Shown here piece after piece: positions 24,631 through 32,402 of a DNA stretch of 64,000 nucleotides. A model generated the notes under the pieces. The model had not been told where the DNA came from. It did no database searches and saw only the letters and a program-made list of their open reading frames with translations. How positions within the stretch are numbered: position 1 is the first letter of the stretch; each line of letters begins with the position of its first letter. The position numbers and the translations under genes were made by a program. Origin of the DNA: Clostridiales bacterium (GTDB taxonomy: Bacteria > Bacillota_A > Clostridia > Oscillospirales > Oscillospiraceae); NCBI GenBank assembly GCA_004553625.1, contig SFKX01000008.1:1-64000 (forward strand). Direction: 5' to 3'.

Positions 24631-25914
24631 TCAGCCGCCGAAGTTGGTGTCGAGCAGGTTGATGCCGTCTATCTGGAGGTCGAAGTACGGGGCGGAGCGG
24701 AAGGTGCTCTCAGCGAAGTAGCCGTCCACGATGGCCTCGGTATCCGGGGTGTAGTCGGGGTCGGTATCGACGTCGGCCATGTAGCTGGTCTTGGTCTCGC
24801 CGCCAACGGTGAAGGTGTTCACGTCAAAGACGTGGAGGGTGCCGGCCTCGAGCTCGGCCTTGGCGGCCTCGATGGCCTCGACGGTACCCTCGGCAGCGGC
24901 GGCCTCGTTGACCTCGCTCAGCTCAACGGAGCCGGTGGCAATGGTGCCGGTCCAGTCGGCGGCAATGGCCTCGCCGTTCACGACGCAGTTTATCATGTAC
25001 TCGAAGTAGGGCTCCCAGTTGATGCGGGAGGAAACGATGAAGGTGTTCGGGCAGGCGTCAACGGTGCTGCCGTTATAGGAGACGTTCGGGACGCCGGCGT
25101 CCTCGCAGGCGGTCGGGGCGCCCATGGAGTCGGCGTGCTGGCTGATGAGGACGCAGCCCTCAGCAATGAGCTTGTTGGCGCCTTCCTTCTCGGCGGTCTC
25201 GTCGTACCAGGAACCGGTGAAGGTGACGTCCATGGTGACGCTCGGGCAGACGCTCTTGGCGCCCAGGTAGAAGCTGGTGTAGCCGGAAATGACCTCGGCG
25301 TAGGTGAAGGCGCCGACGTAACCCATCTTGGCCTCGGACTCGGTGATCTCACCGGCCTCGATCATCTCATTGAGCTTCATGCCCGCGGCGATACCGGCGA
25401 GGTAGCGGCCCTCATAGATGGAAGCAAAGGCGTTGTGGAAATTATCAAGGCCCTCGGTGTGAGCCTTGGTGCCGGTGGCGTGGCAGAACTGGACCTCGGG
25501 GAACTCGCGCGCGGCCTGGATCATGAAATCCTCATGGCCGAAGCTGTCGGCAAAGACGATGTTGCAGCCGTCATCGGCGAGGTCGGCGGCGGCGTCATAG
25601 CACTCCTGGCCCTCGGGGACGTTGGTGCGCAGGACGTACTGGTCCTCGGAAAGGCCCAGAGCCTCGCAGGCGGCCTTGGCGGCGTTGATGAAGTTGAGGT
25701 CATAGGTGGAGTTCTCGTCGTGCAGGAAGATGAAGCCGACCTTGATCTCCTCGAGCGGGATACCGGCGGTCTCCGGAGCATCGCTGACAGGGGCGTCGCT
25801 CGTGACCGAATCGTCATCTCCGGCGGGCTCGGTGGTCTCGGGAGCGTCCTGGCCGCAGGCGGCAAGCGCAAAGACCATCACAAGGGCAAGCAGAAGCGCA
25901 AGAAACTTCTTCAT
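24631..25914 (-). CDS. BMP family ABC transporter substrate-binding lipoprotein
   Basis: The 427-residue lipoprotein has the signal MKKFLALLLALVMVFALAAC (lipidated Cys at residue 20) and an acidic Thr/Ser linker to about residue 48. The BMP (PnrA-like) domain follows, with VGFIFLHDENSTYDLNFINA, CNIVFADSFGHEDFMIQAA (about 120-138), GRYLAGIAAGMKLNE (about 173-187) and GCVLISQHADSMGAPTACED. PnrA-type proteins bind purine nucleosides. The guanine-class riboswitch directly upstream and xpt before it strongly support a purine ligand. Its first 20 residues are identical to those of the maltose-type binding protein at 62-63.4 kb. An aggagaaaaa-type ribosome site precedes the ATG. Confidence 0.95.
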   Translation of the reverse strand: MKKFLALLLALVMVFALAACGQDAPETTEPAGDDDSVTSDAPVSDAPETAGIPLEEIKVGFIFLHDENSTYDLNFINAAKAACEALGLSEDQYVLRTNVPEGQECYDAAADLADDGCNIVFADSFGHEDFMIQAAREFPEVQFCHATGTKAHTEGLDNFHNAFASIYEGRYLAGIAAGMKLNEMIEAGEITESEAKMGYVGAFTYAEVISGYTSFYLGAKSVCPSVTMDVTFTGSWYDETAEKEGANKLIAEGCVLISQHADSMGAPTACEDAGVPNVSYNGSTVDACPNTFIVSSRINWEPYFEYMINCVVNGEAIAADWTGTIATGSVELSEVNEAAAAEGTVEAIEAAKAELEAGTLHVFDVNTFTVGGETKTSYMADVDTDPDYTPDTEAIVDGYFAESTFRSAPYFDLQIDGINLLDTNFGG

Positions 25915-25965
25915 TTTTTCTCCTCCAAAAAGTAATGTTTATCTAAAGGCCGGGGCCTATAGAAC

Positions 25966-25997
25966 AAAATAAAAGGCGGAAGCCGCAAGGCCTCCGC
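25966..25997 (-). terminator. Riboswitch-controlled terminator ahead of bmp
   Basis: On the leftward RNA, GCGGAGGCC-TTGC-GGCTTCCGC is followed by CTTTTATTTT (a 9-bp stem with one G-U pair). It lies between the purine aptamer (26035-26109) and the bmp start, and is the likely expression platform that stops transcription when purine is plentiful. Confidence 0.82.
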
Positions 25998-26034
25998 AAA
26001 CAACGAACCGGAAGGCGCAAAAGCGCCCCCTCAG

Positions 26035-26109
26035 CACGCCGATAGTCCGGCCATTTACGGCGGCCGGGTAGAGACCTCGGAACCATATCATCCAATTTAT
26101 ATCGACACG
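26035..26109 (-). ncRNA. Purine (guanine-class) riboswitch aptamer
   Basis: Reading leftward, CGTGTCGA (26109-26102) pairs with TCGGCGTG (26042-26035) as P1, using three wobble pairs. Between them are J1/2 (TATAAAT), a P2 stem TTGGA/TCCGA closing the loop that contains GATATGG, and J2/3 TCTCTAC. P3 is CCGGCC / GGCCGG with loop GCCGTAAAT, and J3/1 contains GACTAT. These are the conserved purine-riboswitch positions. The specificity base in GAC is C, which is the guanine/hypoxanthine class; adenine aptamers have U. A terminator follows, so ligand binding should turn the importer off. It starts 20 bases after the xpt stop codon. Confidence 0.93.
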
Positions 26110-26129
26110 ATGTTAAGTTATAATAAGTG

Positions 26130-26753
26130 TCAGCAAAACTCTATCTGCCCGTCGTCGGACATCGACTTGATCCGGGCAAGGGACTCCACCCTGACGCCCT
26201 CGGACCTGATAAGCTCGCCGCCCGGCTGGAAGGCCTTTTCGATGGCGATACCAGCTCCGACGACGGTGGCGCCGGCCTGGCGCACCAGGGATATCAGCCC
26301 GTGAAGCGCCGCGCCGTTTGCGAGGAAGTCGTCCACGATGAGGACCCTGTCCTCCGGACCTATGTAGTCCTTCGAGACGAGGATGGTGTTGGTGTCTCCG
26401 TGTGTGAAGGAGTGGACCGTTGCCGTCCAGAACTCGCCGAAAAGATTGCGCGTACGGTTCTTCTTGGCAAACAAAACAGGGCATCCGAAAACCTGACCTG
26501 TGATGCAGGCCAGCCCGATGCCCGACGCTTCGATCGTCAGTATTTTATTGATGCCCTCGCCCTCATAGAGACGATAGAGCTCTTTTGCCATTGCGGTAAA
26601 CAGCTCGGGGTCCATAAGATGATTCAGGAACCCATCGACCTTCAGTATGCCGCCGGGCAGGACTACCCCGTCCTCCGCGATACGGCGCTCCAGAAGCTGC
26701 AAGGCGCTCACTCCCATCTCAGAAATCCGAAAACCGTTTTTATCATACAACAT
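26130..26753 (-). CDS. xpt: Xanthine phosphoribosyltransferase
   Basis: The start is ATG 26753 with gggggagaaag upstream, giving 207 residues, slightly longer than the ~190 of B. subtilis Xpt. Family motifs are LLERRIAEDGVVLPGGILKV (about residues 20-39), VDGFLNHLMDPEL, ILTIEASGIGLA (about 76-87), the PRPP loop VLIVDDFLANGAALHGL (about 137-153) and AFQPGGELIRSEGVRVESLA. It converts xanthine plus PRPP to XMP in purine salvage. Its gene lies directly upstream of a guanine-class riboswitch and a purine importer, so uptake and salvage are encoded together. The riboswitch lies after xpt, so it should control the importer and not xpt itself. Confidence 0.94.
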   Translation of the reverse strand: MLYDKNGFRISEMGVSALQLLERRIAEDGVVLPGGILKVDGFLNHLMDPELFTAMAKELYRLYEGEGINKILTIEASGIGLACITGQVFGCPVLFAKKNRTRNLFGEFWTATVHSFTHGDTNTILVSKDYIGPEDRVLIVDDFLANGAALHGLISLVRQAGATVVGAGIAIEKAFQPGGELIRSEGVRVESLARIKSMSDDGQIEFC

Positions 26754-26845
26754 CTTTCTCCCCCGCGCAACTGGCTTTTTGAACAATTTCGACCGATTTA
26801 GACAGATATTTTAAGTGTTTATCCATAGCCCGCGCACTCCGGGGA

Positions 26846-26874
26846 TTTACAAAACGGGGCGAAAGGTATAAAAT
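26846..26874 (+). promoter_or_regulatory. Candidate promoter of the small membrane protein/M3 peptidase pair
   Basis: TTTACA (26846-26851), 17 bases and TAAAAT (26869-26874) lie 33 bases ahead of the ATG at 26908 in the gap between divergent genes. This is a moderate match only. Confidence 0.45.
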
Positions 26875-26907
26875 GAGAAAACTTCAAAGTCGAACGGAGG
26901 CAGTCAC

Positions 26908-27297
26908 ATGAGCAAGCTCCACAAGAAGATGGTCGCTCTCGGGAACCTATCTCACCACAGCTACGACAGTATCGTCGCCGCCTGCGGCGAGCCGAAGGAA
27001 AAGAAGCCCTGCATCTTCTCCGACATAGGCGAGGGCTCACGCGCCACCTGGAGCGACGGAGTCTTTGTCCTCACCCTCAACTTCGATGCGGACGGCAACT
27101 ACTGCGGCATCTACCACCACCGCAACTGGGAACCGTACATCATAACGGCGATAGTTTCCGTCGTCATAATTGCCGGCGCGCTCATCGGCGGTTACTTCAT
27201 GCGCCAGGCAAACGAGGCCAAAAACAGCGAACCAGGCGCGGTCGTCGAGACCGCTTACGAATATGAGCTGGACGAATATCAGGAGGTAAGTCTGTAA
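26908..27297 (+). CDS. Small single-pass membrane protein of unknown function
   Basis: The 129-residue protein has an N-terminal cytosolic-looking domain (residues 1-74, with a Cys-Gly pair at 26-27 and GNYCGIYHHRNWEPY at about 63-77). One strong membrane helix follows, IITAIVSVVIIAGALIGGYF (about 78-97), then an acidic tail ending in YEYELDEYQEVSL. I do not recognise the family. A good acggaggcag ribosome site precedes the ATG. The gene ends one base before the ATG of the M3 peptidase, whose ribosome site lies inside this gene, so the two are coupled and probably co-expressed. A role in placing or controlling the peptidase is possible but has no direct support. Confidence 0.75.
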   Translation: MSKLHKKMVALGNLSHHSYDSIVAACGEPKEKKPCIFSDIGEGSRATWSDGVFVLTLNFDADGNYCGIYHHRNWEPYIITAIVSVVIIAGALIGGYFMRQANEAKNSEPGAVVETAYEYELDEYQEVSL

Positions 27298-27298
27298 A

Positions 27299-29002
27299 AT
27301 GTTGAAATTCCCGGAAATGCCCTACGCACGGCCCGATATCGAGGCCGCAAAGCAGTTCCTCGCCGACGCCGCCGCAAGGCTGGACGCCGCTGAGAGCTTC
27401 GAGGCCGCCGATGCGGTCTTTGTCGAGGTGGACAGGCGCAGCGCTGAACTCGACACCATGTTCACCCTCTCCCACATCCGCCACGACATCAACACCGAGG
27501 ACAAGTTCTATGACGCCGAGGTCGAGTATGCCGACGCCGTCCTGCCCGAGCTGGAGGAGTATGTAGACCGCTGGAATCGCAGCCTCGTCGGCAGCAAGTG
27601 GCGCCCGCAGCTTGAGGAGAAATATTGCTCCATCGCCTTCCTCAACAAGGAGATAGACATGCGCACCTTCTCTCCGGAGATAGTCCCGGAGCTGCAGAAG
27701 GAAAACTCGCTCTGCACGGAATATTCAAAGCTCCTAGCCTCCGCACAGATAGAATTCGAGGGCGGCGTCTACACCCTCTCCCAGCTGACGCCCTTCAAGC
27801 AGTCTCCGGACGACGCGCAGCGCCTCGCCGCCTGGAAGGCCGAGGGCGCCTGGTATATGTCGCACAAAGATAAGCTGGACTCCATCTATGACGAGCTCGT
27901 CCACCTGCGCGACGCAATGGGCAAAAAGCTCGGCCACTCGGACTATATCCCCCTCGGCTATGACCGTATGCGCCGCAACTGCTACACCAAGGAGGACGTT
28001 GAGGCCTTCCGCAAGGCCGTTGTCAAGCACATCGTCCCCCTGGCAGACGCAGTCTACCGCCGCCAGGCCGAGCGCCTCGGCAAGGAATACCCCATGAACT
28101 ACGCCGACAACGCCCTCGAGTTCCGCAGCGGCAACCCAAAGCCCCAGGGCACTCCGGACGACATCCTTGCCGCGGGGAAAAAGTTCTATCACGAACTCAG
28201 CCCTGAGACGGCGGAGTTCATCGACTTCATGTATGACAACGAGCTGCTCGACGTGCTCTCGAAAAAAGGCAAGGCCGGCGGCGGCTACTGCACCACACTC
28301 GGCAGCTACAACTGCCCCTTCATCTTTGCAAACTTCAACGGCACCTCCCACGACGTGGAGGTCATCACCCACGAGGCCGGCCACGCCTTTGCAAACTTCA
28401 CGGGCCGCTTCATCGTCCCCGGCGAGTGCCAGTGGCCCTCGCTCGAGGCCTGCGAGGTCCACTCCATGTCCATGGAGTTCTTCGCCTGGCCCTGGGCGGA
28501 GTACTTCTTCGGCCCGGACGCGCGCAAGTTCCGCTACACGCACCTCTCCGGCGCGCTCACCTTCATCCCCTACGGCACGATGGTGGACCACTTCCAGCAC
28601 CTCGTCTACGAGAAGCCGGAGATGAGCCCCGCCGAACGCAACGAGACCTGGCGTGAGCTCACCGCCGTATACATGCCCTGGATGAAGCTGGACGACATCC
28701 CCTTCTACGGCGAGGGCCGCGCCTGGCAGCGCCAGCACCACATCTATGAAAGCCCCTTCTACTATATTGATTACTGCCTCGCGCAGACCGTCTCCCTCCA
28801 GTTCTGGGCGGAGATCCAGAAGGACGCAAAGGCCGCATGGGAGAAATACATGGCATATACCCGTCCCGCCGGCACAAAAACCTTCAAGGAACTGGTCGCG
28901 GGAGCGGGCCTGGATTCGCCCTTCGGCGAGGCCGCTATGAAAACCATAGCCGAGGCCGCGGGCAAATGGCTCGAGGGATATGATCTCAGTGGCATAGTCT
29001 GA
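27299..29002 (+). CDS. M3 family oligoendopeptidase
   Basis: The 567-residue zinc metallopeptidase is related to oligoendopeptidase F. The catalytic HEAGH lies in VEVITHEAGHAFANFTGRF (about residues 354-372) and the third zinc ligand region in PSLEACEVHSMSMEFF. The N-terminal helical half (about 1-200) forms the substrate-limiting cap of the family. No signal peptide is seen, so it acts in the cytosol on short peptides, as in nutrition or signal-peptide clearance. The aggaggtaag ribosome site lies in the end of the preceding gene. A strong terminator follows. It is shorter than PepF (about 600 residues), in keeping with the M3 subgroup common in clostridia. Confidence 0.94.
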   Translation: MLKFPEMPYARPDIEAAKQFLADAAARLDAAESFEAADAVFVEVDRRSAELDTMFTLSHIRHDINTEDKFYDAEVEYADAVLPELEEYVDRWNRSLVGSKWRPQLEEKYCSIAFLNKEIDMRTFSPEIVPELQKENSLCTEYSKLLASAQIEFEGGVYTLSQLTPFKQSPDDAQRLAAWKAEGAWYMSHKDKLDSIYDELVHLRDAMGKKLGHSDYIPLGYDRMRRNCYTKEDVEAFRKAVVKHIVPLADAVYRRQAERLGKEYPMNYADNALEFRSGNPKPQGTPDDILAAGKKFYHELSPETAEFIDFMYDNELLDVLSKKGKAGGGYCTTLGSYNCPFIFANFNGTSHDVEVITHEAGHAFANFTGRFIVPGECQWPSLEACEVHSMSMEFFAWPWAEYFFGPDARKFRYTHLSGALTFIPYGTMVDHFQHLVYEKPEMSPAERNETWRELTAVYMPWMKLDDIPFYGEGRAWQRQHHIYESPFYYIDYCLAQTVSLQFWAEIQKDAKAAWEKYMAYTRPAGTKTFKELVAGAGLDSPFGEAAMKTIAEAAGKWLEGYDLSGIV

Positions 29003-29010
29003 TAACACAA

Positions 29011-29049
29011 AATGAGGCCCCCTGCGCCAAACCGCGCAGGGGGCTTTTT
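29011..29049. terminator. Bidirectional terminator between M3 peptidase and DUF6506 gene
   Basis: A perfect 11-bp stem GCCCCCTGCGC / GCGCAGGGGGC (29017-29044) is followed by TTTTT on the right and, on the other strand, CTCATTTTG. The genes on both sides converge here. Confidence 0.88.
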
Positions 29050-29065
29050 CATATCCTTTTTCGGC

Positions 29066-29365
29066 TCAGAACAGCTCGTCGCCGCTCTTGTTCTCCAGGC
29101 CGGGGTGCAGGTCGAAGCGCACCGCGCCGACACGGGCCTTGCCCGCAACGGCCTGCTCGACCAGGTAGGTCCCGCGGATGCCGAAGCCTCCGCAAAGCTC
29201 TATCGCGCCGCAACCCGCTTCCGCCATCTCCGCCGCCGCGGCCGCGCCCTGCTCATAGGTCGAGACTCCTATGGACGTCAGCCGCACGGACGGGGTCTCT
29301 ACCACGCCGCGGTCCCGCGCCGGGTCCGCGCCGGGCGCTATGAATATGAACGCCGCATTGAGCAT
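29066..29365 (-). CDS. DUF6506 family protein
   Basis: The 99-residue protein has the pattern LNAAFIFIAPGADPARDRGV, a middle VRLTSIGVSTYEQGAAAA, then AIELCGGFGIRGTYLVEQAV and the end VRFDLHPGLENKSGDELF. I recognise this as the uncharacterised DUF6506 family, whose members share the AFIF-APGADP start and GGFG centre. No catalytic function is known. It is the last gene of the second dehydrogenase operon, 13 bases after the E3 gene. The family assignment is from memory of the pattern. Confidence 0.72.
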   Translation of the reverse strand: MLNAAFIFIAPGADPARDRGVVETPSVRLTSIGVSTYEQGAAAAAEMAEAGCGAIELCGGFGIRGTYLVEQAVAGKARVGAVRFDLHPGLENKSGDELF

Positions 29366-29378
29366 GGCTTTCGCCTCC

Positions 29379-31067
29379 TCACTTCTTGTTCGGGATGTGT
29401 ATGGCCCGCTTCTGCGCGGCCAGGGCCGCCTCGCGCAGGGCCTCCGCCACCGTCGGATGGCAGTGGATAGTGTCCGTCAGCTCGTCAAGTGTAGCCTCCA
29501 GTCTGATAGCCAGCGCAGCCTCCTCTATAAGCTCCGTCGCGCTGGGCGCCAGGATGTGTACGCCCAGGATCTCTCCGAACTTCGGCCCGGCCAGGACCTT
29601 TATGAGCCCGCCCGTGCAGCCGGAGACCAGGCTCCTGCCGTTCGCGCTCGTCGGGAAACGGCCGACGATGTATTCAATGCCCAGTTCCTTCGCCCGCTCC
29701 TCCGTGTAGCCGACGCCCGCTATCTCTGGGCCGACGTAGGCGCATGCGGGGCTCATGTCCTCGTTGAAGCCGGCCTCGCCGCCCATGGCGTTTTCCGCCG
29801 CGGCCTCGCCCATGGCCATCGCCGCGTGGGCCAGCATCAGACGCCCGGAGCAGTCTCCCACGGCAAAGACGCCGGGGACGCTCGTCTCGAGCCGCTTGTC
29901 CACCTTTATGAAGCCGCCCTCGACGGCTATGCCCGCCTTGTCAAGGCCCAGGCCCTCCAGATTCGGGCTCCGACCGACGCAAACCAGGACCTTCTCAGCC
30001 TCAAAGACCGTGTCCTTCCCGCCGATCTCCGCGTGGACCGCCGCTCCGTTCGTAGTCGTGTCCACGCGCGTTACCTTAGCTCCGGTGCGCAGGTCCATGC
30101 CCTCCGCCACGAGCTGCGCCGCCGCCAGCTCCGCAAGTTCACCGTCCATCTGCGGCAGGATGCGGTCCTGCAGCTCCAGAACTGACACCTTTGAGCCGAA
30201 GCGGCGGTATACGCTGCCCAGCTCCACACCGATGACGCCGCCACCGATAACGACGAGGCTCTCCGGGATGTGGTCCAGCTTGAGGCAGGCCGTCGAGTCT
30301 ATGCAGGCCGGGCATTCCTTCAATCCGGGTATGGGCGGCATTACGGGCTTTGACCCCACTGCTATGATTATTTTGTCGGGATTCAGGGTCTTGTCCCCCA
30401 CTTTAACTGTTTTCGGTCCGGTAAACTTGGCTTCTCCCTCCACAACCGCGACCTTATTGGCGCGCATCAGAGCGCGGACGCCGCCGGTCAGCTTGTCGGA
30501 GACCGACTGGCGCGTCGCCTGCACGCGCGGCCAGTCCACTGCCACGTCCCGGCCGATGATGCCTATGTCCGCAGAGTTCGTGGCAAGCTCATAGACCTCG
30601 GAGCTGTGCAGCAGGGCCTTCGTGGGCATACAGCCCCGGTTGAGACAGGTACCGCCTATCTCGGCGCGCTCTGCGAGCGTGACCTTGGCGCCCAGCTGCG
30701 CCGCGCGTATCGCCGCGACGTAGCCGCCCGGCCCGCCGCCGATCACCAGGACCCCGCCGCCCTCCGCGGATTTTTCCTCGGCCTTCGCCGGGGCCGCGGT
30801 CTTGGCCGGGGCGGCAGCGTAGCTCTCGCCCTCCGCGCCGATGACGGCCACGGGGGTCAGGCAGGCCACGGTCTCCCCAGCCGGGACCAGGATCTTCAGC
30901 AGCTTGCCGGAGACTGTGGCCTCAATGTCGTTCGTCAGCTTGTCCGTCGAGACTGAAAAGAGCTTTTCGCCCTCCTTGACCTCGTCTCCCTCGTTCTTGA
31001 GCCAGGCCTCTACAGTGCCTTCCGTCATCGTGAGGCCGAGCTTCGGCATTACAACTTCCTTAGCCAT
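29379..31067 (-). CDS. lpdA: Dihydrolipoyl dehydrogenase with N-terminal lipoyl domain
   Basis: The start is ATG 31067 after aggaggtgcac, giving 562 residues. Residues 1-75 are a lipoyl domain with VSTDKLTNDIEATVSG carrying the modifiable lysine. An Ala/Lys/Pro linker (about 80-100) leads to a full E3: VIGGGPGGYVAAIRAAQLGA, disulfide GGTCLNRGCMPTKALL, VIGGGVIGVELGS, FAVGDCSGRLMLAHAA and terminal HCHPTVAEAL. Lipoyl-E3 fusions are typical of acetoin dehydrogenase operons of Bacillota and let E3 carry its own swinging arm. It follows the E2 gene by 9 bases. It closely resembles the E3 at 4.6-6.0 kb in its E3 part but differs by this extra domain. Confidence 0.96.
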   Translation of the reverse strand: MAKEVVMPKLGLTMTEGTVEAWLKNEGDEVKEGEKLFSVSTDKLTNDIEATVSGKLLKILVPAGETVACLTPVAVIGAEGESYAAAPAKTAAPAKAEEKSAEGGGVLVIGGGPGGYVAAIRAAQLGAKVTLAERAEIGGTCLNRGCMPTKALLHSSEVYELATNSADIGIIGRDVAVDWPRVQATRQSVSDKLTGGVRALMRANKVAVVEGEAKFTGPKTVKVGDKTLNPDKIIIAVGSKPVMPPIPGLKECPACIDSTACLKLDHIPESLVVIGGGVIGVELGSVYRRFGSKVSVLELQDRILPQMDGELAELAAAQLVAEGMDLRTGAKVTRVDTTTNGAAVHAEIGGKDTVFEAEKVLVCVGRSPNLEGLGLDKAGIAVEGGFIKVDKRLETSVPGVFAVGDCSGRLMLAHAAMAMGEAAAENAMGGEAGFNEDMSPACAYVGPEIAGVGYTEERAKELGIEYIVGRFPTSANGRSLVSGCTGGLIKVLAGPKFGEILGVHILAPSATELIEEAALAIRLEATLDELTDTIHCHPTVAEALREAALAAQKRAIHIPNKK

Positions 31068-31076
31068 GTGCACCTC

Positions 31077-32402
31077 CTAGGCCAGCACCAGCGCGGGGAA
31101 CTCTATGAGCTTTTTCACGCGCTGCAAGAACTGCGCCGCAACGGAGCCGTCCACCACGCGGTGGTCCGCCGTGAGGGAGAGGTTCAGTATAGGCCGCACG
31201 CAGAGCTCGCCGTCCACGACGACAGGCTTTTCCACTATCGCGTTCACGCCGAGTATGGCCACCTCCGGCTGATTTATGATGGGCGAGAAGCTCTCTATGC
31301 CGTACATGCCCAGGTTCGTTATCGTGAAGGTCCCGCCGCGGAGCCTGTCCATGGGCAGGCCGCCCTTGCGCGCCAGCTCCGCCAGCTCCTTCACCTCGCC
31401 GGAGATCTCGGCCAGGCCCTTCTTGTCCGCGTCCGGCACGTTCGGCACGACTAGGCCGTTGTCCAGCGCCACCGCCACGCCCATGTTCACGTAGTTCTTG
31501 TAGACGATCTTCTCCCCGTCCACGGAGCAGTTGAGCAGGGGATACTCCCTCAGCGCCAGGGCCACGAGCTTCACAAGCATGTCCGTATAGCTGACCTTCA
31601 GCCCCTCGGCCTTGAGCCTTTCGCGCAGGCGGGAGAGCTCCGTCACGTCGCAGCCCAGGTTGAAGGTGACCGTCGGGCTCGTCATGTGGCTGTTCTGCAT
31701 GTTCCGGGCGATGACCTTGCGCATACCCGTCATGGGCTTTACCTCTTCCCTGGGAGCCTCAGCCGCCGCGGGCTTCGAGGCCGCAGCCAGGATATCCGCC
31801 GCCAGGATGCGGCCGCCCTTGTGAGGGACGTCCTTGAGGTCCATGCCCAGCTCAGCCGCGGCCTTGGCGGCCAGGGGGCTGGCCTTCGGCCCCGGCTCGG
31901 GCGCGGGTTCCGGTTTCGGCGGCGGGGGAGGCGGCGCTGCCTTGAACTTTTTGACGTCCTCCTCCGTCACGCGGCCGCCGGGGCCGGTGCCGGGGACGAG
32001 GGCGATGTCCAGGCCCAGCTCTTTCGCCAGCTTCTTCGCCGCCGGAGACGCCACGACCCTGCCGCCGGGAGCCTTGGCCGGCGCAGGCGCGGGCGCCGCC
32101 GCAGGGGCCGAAGGGGCCTCGGCCTTCGGCTCGGCACCGGGGATCAGACCGGATATGTCCTCGCCGGGCGCGCCAATCACCGCCACCCCGGTCAGGCAGG
32201 GCAGAGTATCCCCCTCCTTGGCCAGGATCTTCAAAAGCGTGCCGGAGGCAGTCGCCTCTATCGTGTTCGTCAGTTTGTCCGTCTCTACCTCGAAAAGGGG
32301 CTCGCCCTCCTGCACCGGCTCGCCCTCTTTTTTGAGCCAGCGGCTGACTGCGCCCTCCGTCATCGTGAGGCCGAGCTTCGGCATCACTACGAGTTTTGCC
32401 AT
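31077..32402 (-). CDS. acoC: Dihydrolipoamide acyltransferase (E2) with two subunit-binding domains
   Basis: The 441-residue E2 has a lipoyl domain at about 1-80 with VETDKLTNTIEATASG, then an Ala/Pro linker. The first peripheral-subunit-binding domain is ASPAAKKLAKELGLDIALVP plus GRVTEEDVKKF, about 112-155. A Pro/Lys-rich linker leads to a second such domain, SPLAAKAAAELGMDLKDVP plus GRILAADILA, about 170-207. The catalytic domain has MRKVIARNMQNSHMTSPTVT and the active-site DHRVVDG. Two binding domains could increase the number of E1 or E3 units held per chain. It follows acoX directly. The E2 of the first set has only one such domain. Confidence 0.93.
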   Translation of the reverse strand: MAKLVVMPKLGLTMTEGAVSRWLKKEGEPVQEGEPLFEVETDKLTNTIEATASGTLLKILAKEGDTLPCLTGVAVIGAPGEDISGLIPGAEPKAEAPSAPAAAPAPAPAKAPGGRVVASPAAKKLAKELGLDIALVPGTGPGGRVTEEDVKKFKAAPPPPPPKPEPAPEPGPKASPLAAKAAAELGMDLKDVPHKGGRILAADILAAASKPAAAEAPREEVKPMTGMRKVIARNMQNSHMTSPTVTFNLGCDVTELSRLRERLKAEGLKVSYTDMLVKLVALALREYPLLNCSVDGEKIVYKNYVNMGVAVALDNGLVVPNVPDADKKGLAEISGEVKELAELARKGGLPMDRLRGGTFTITNLGMYGIESFSPIINQPEVAILGVNAIVEKPVVVDGELCVRPILNLSLTADHRVVDGSVAAQFLQRVKKLIEFPALVLA

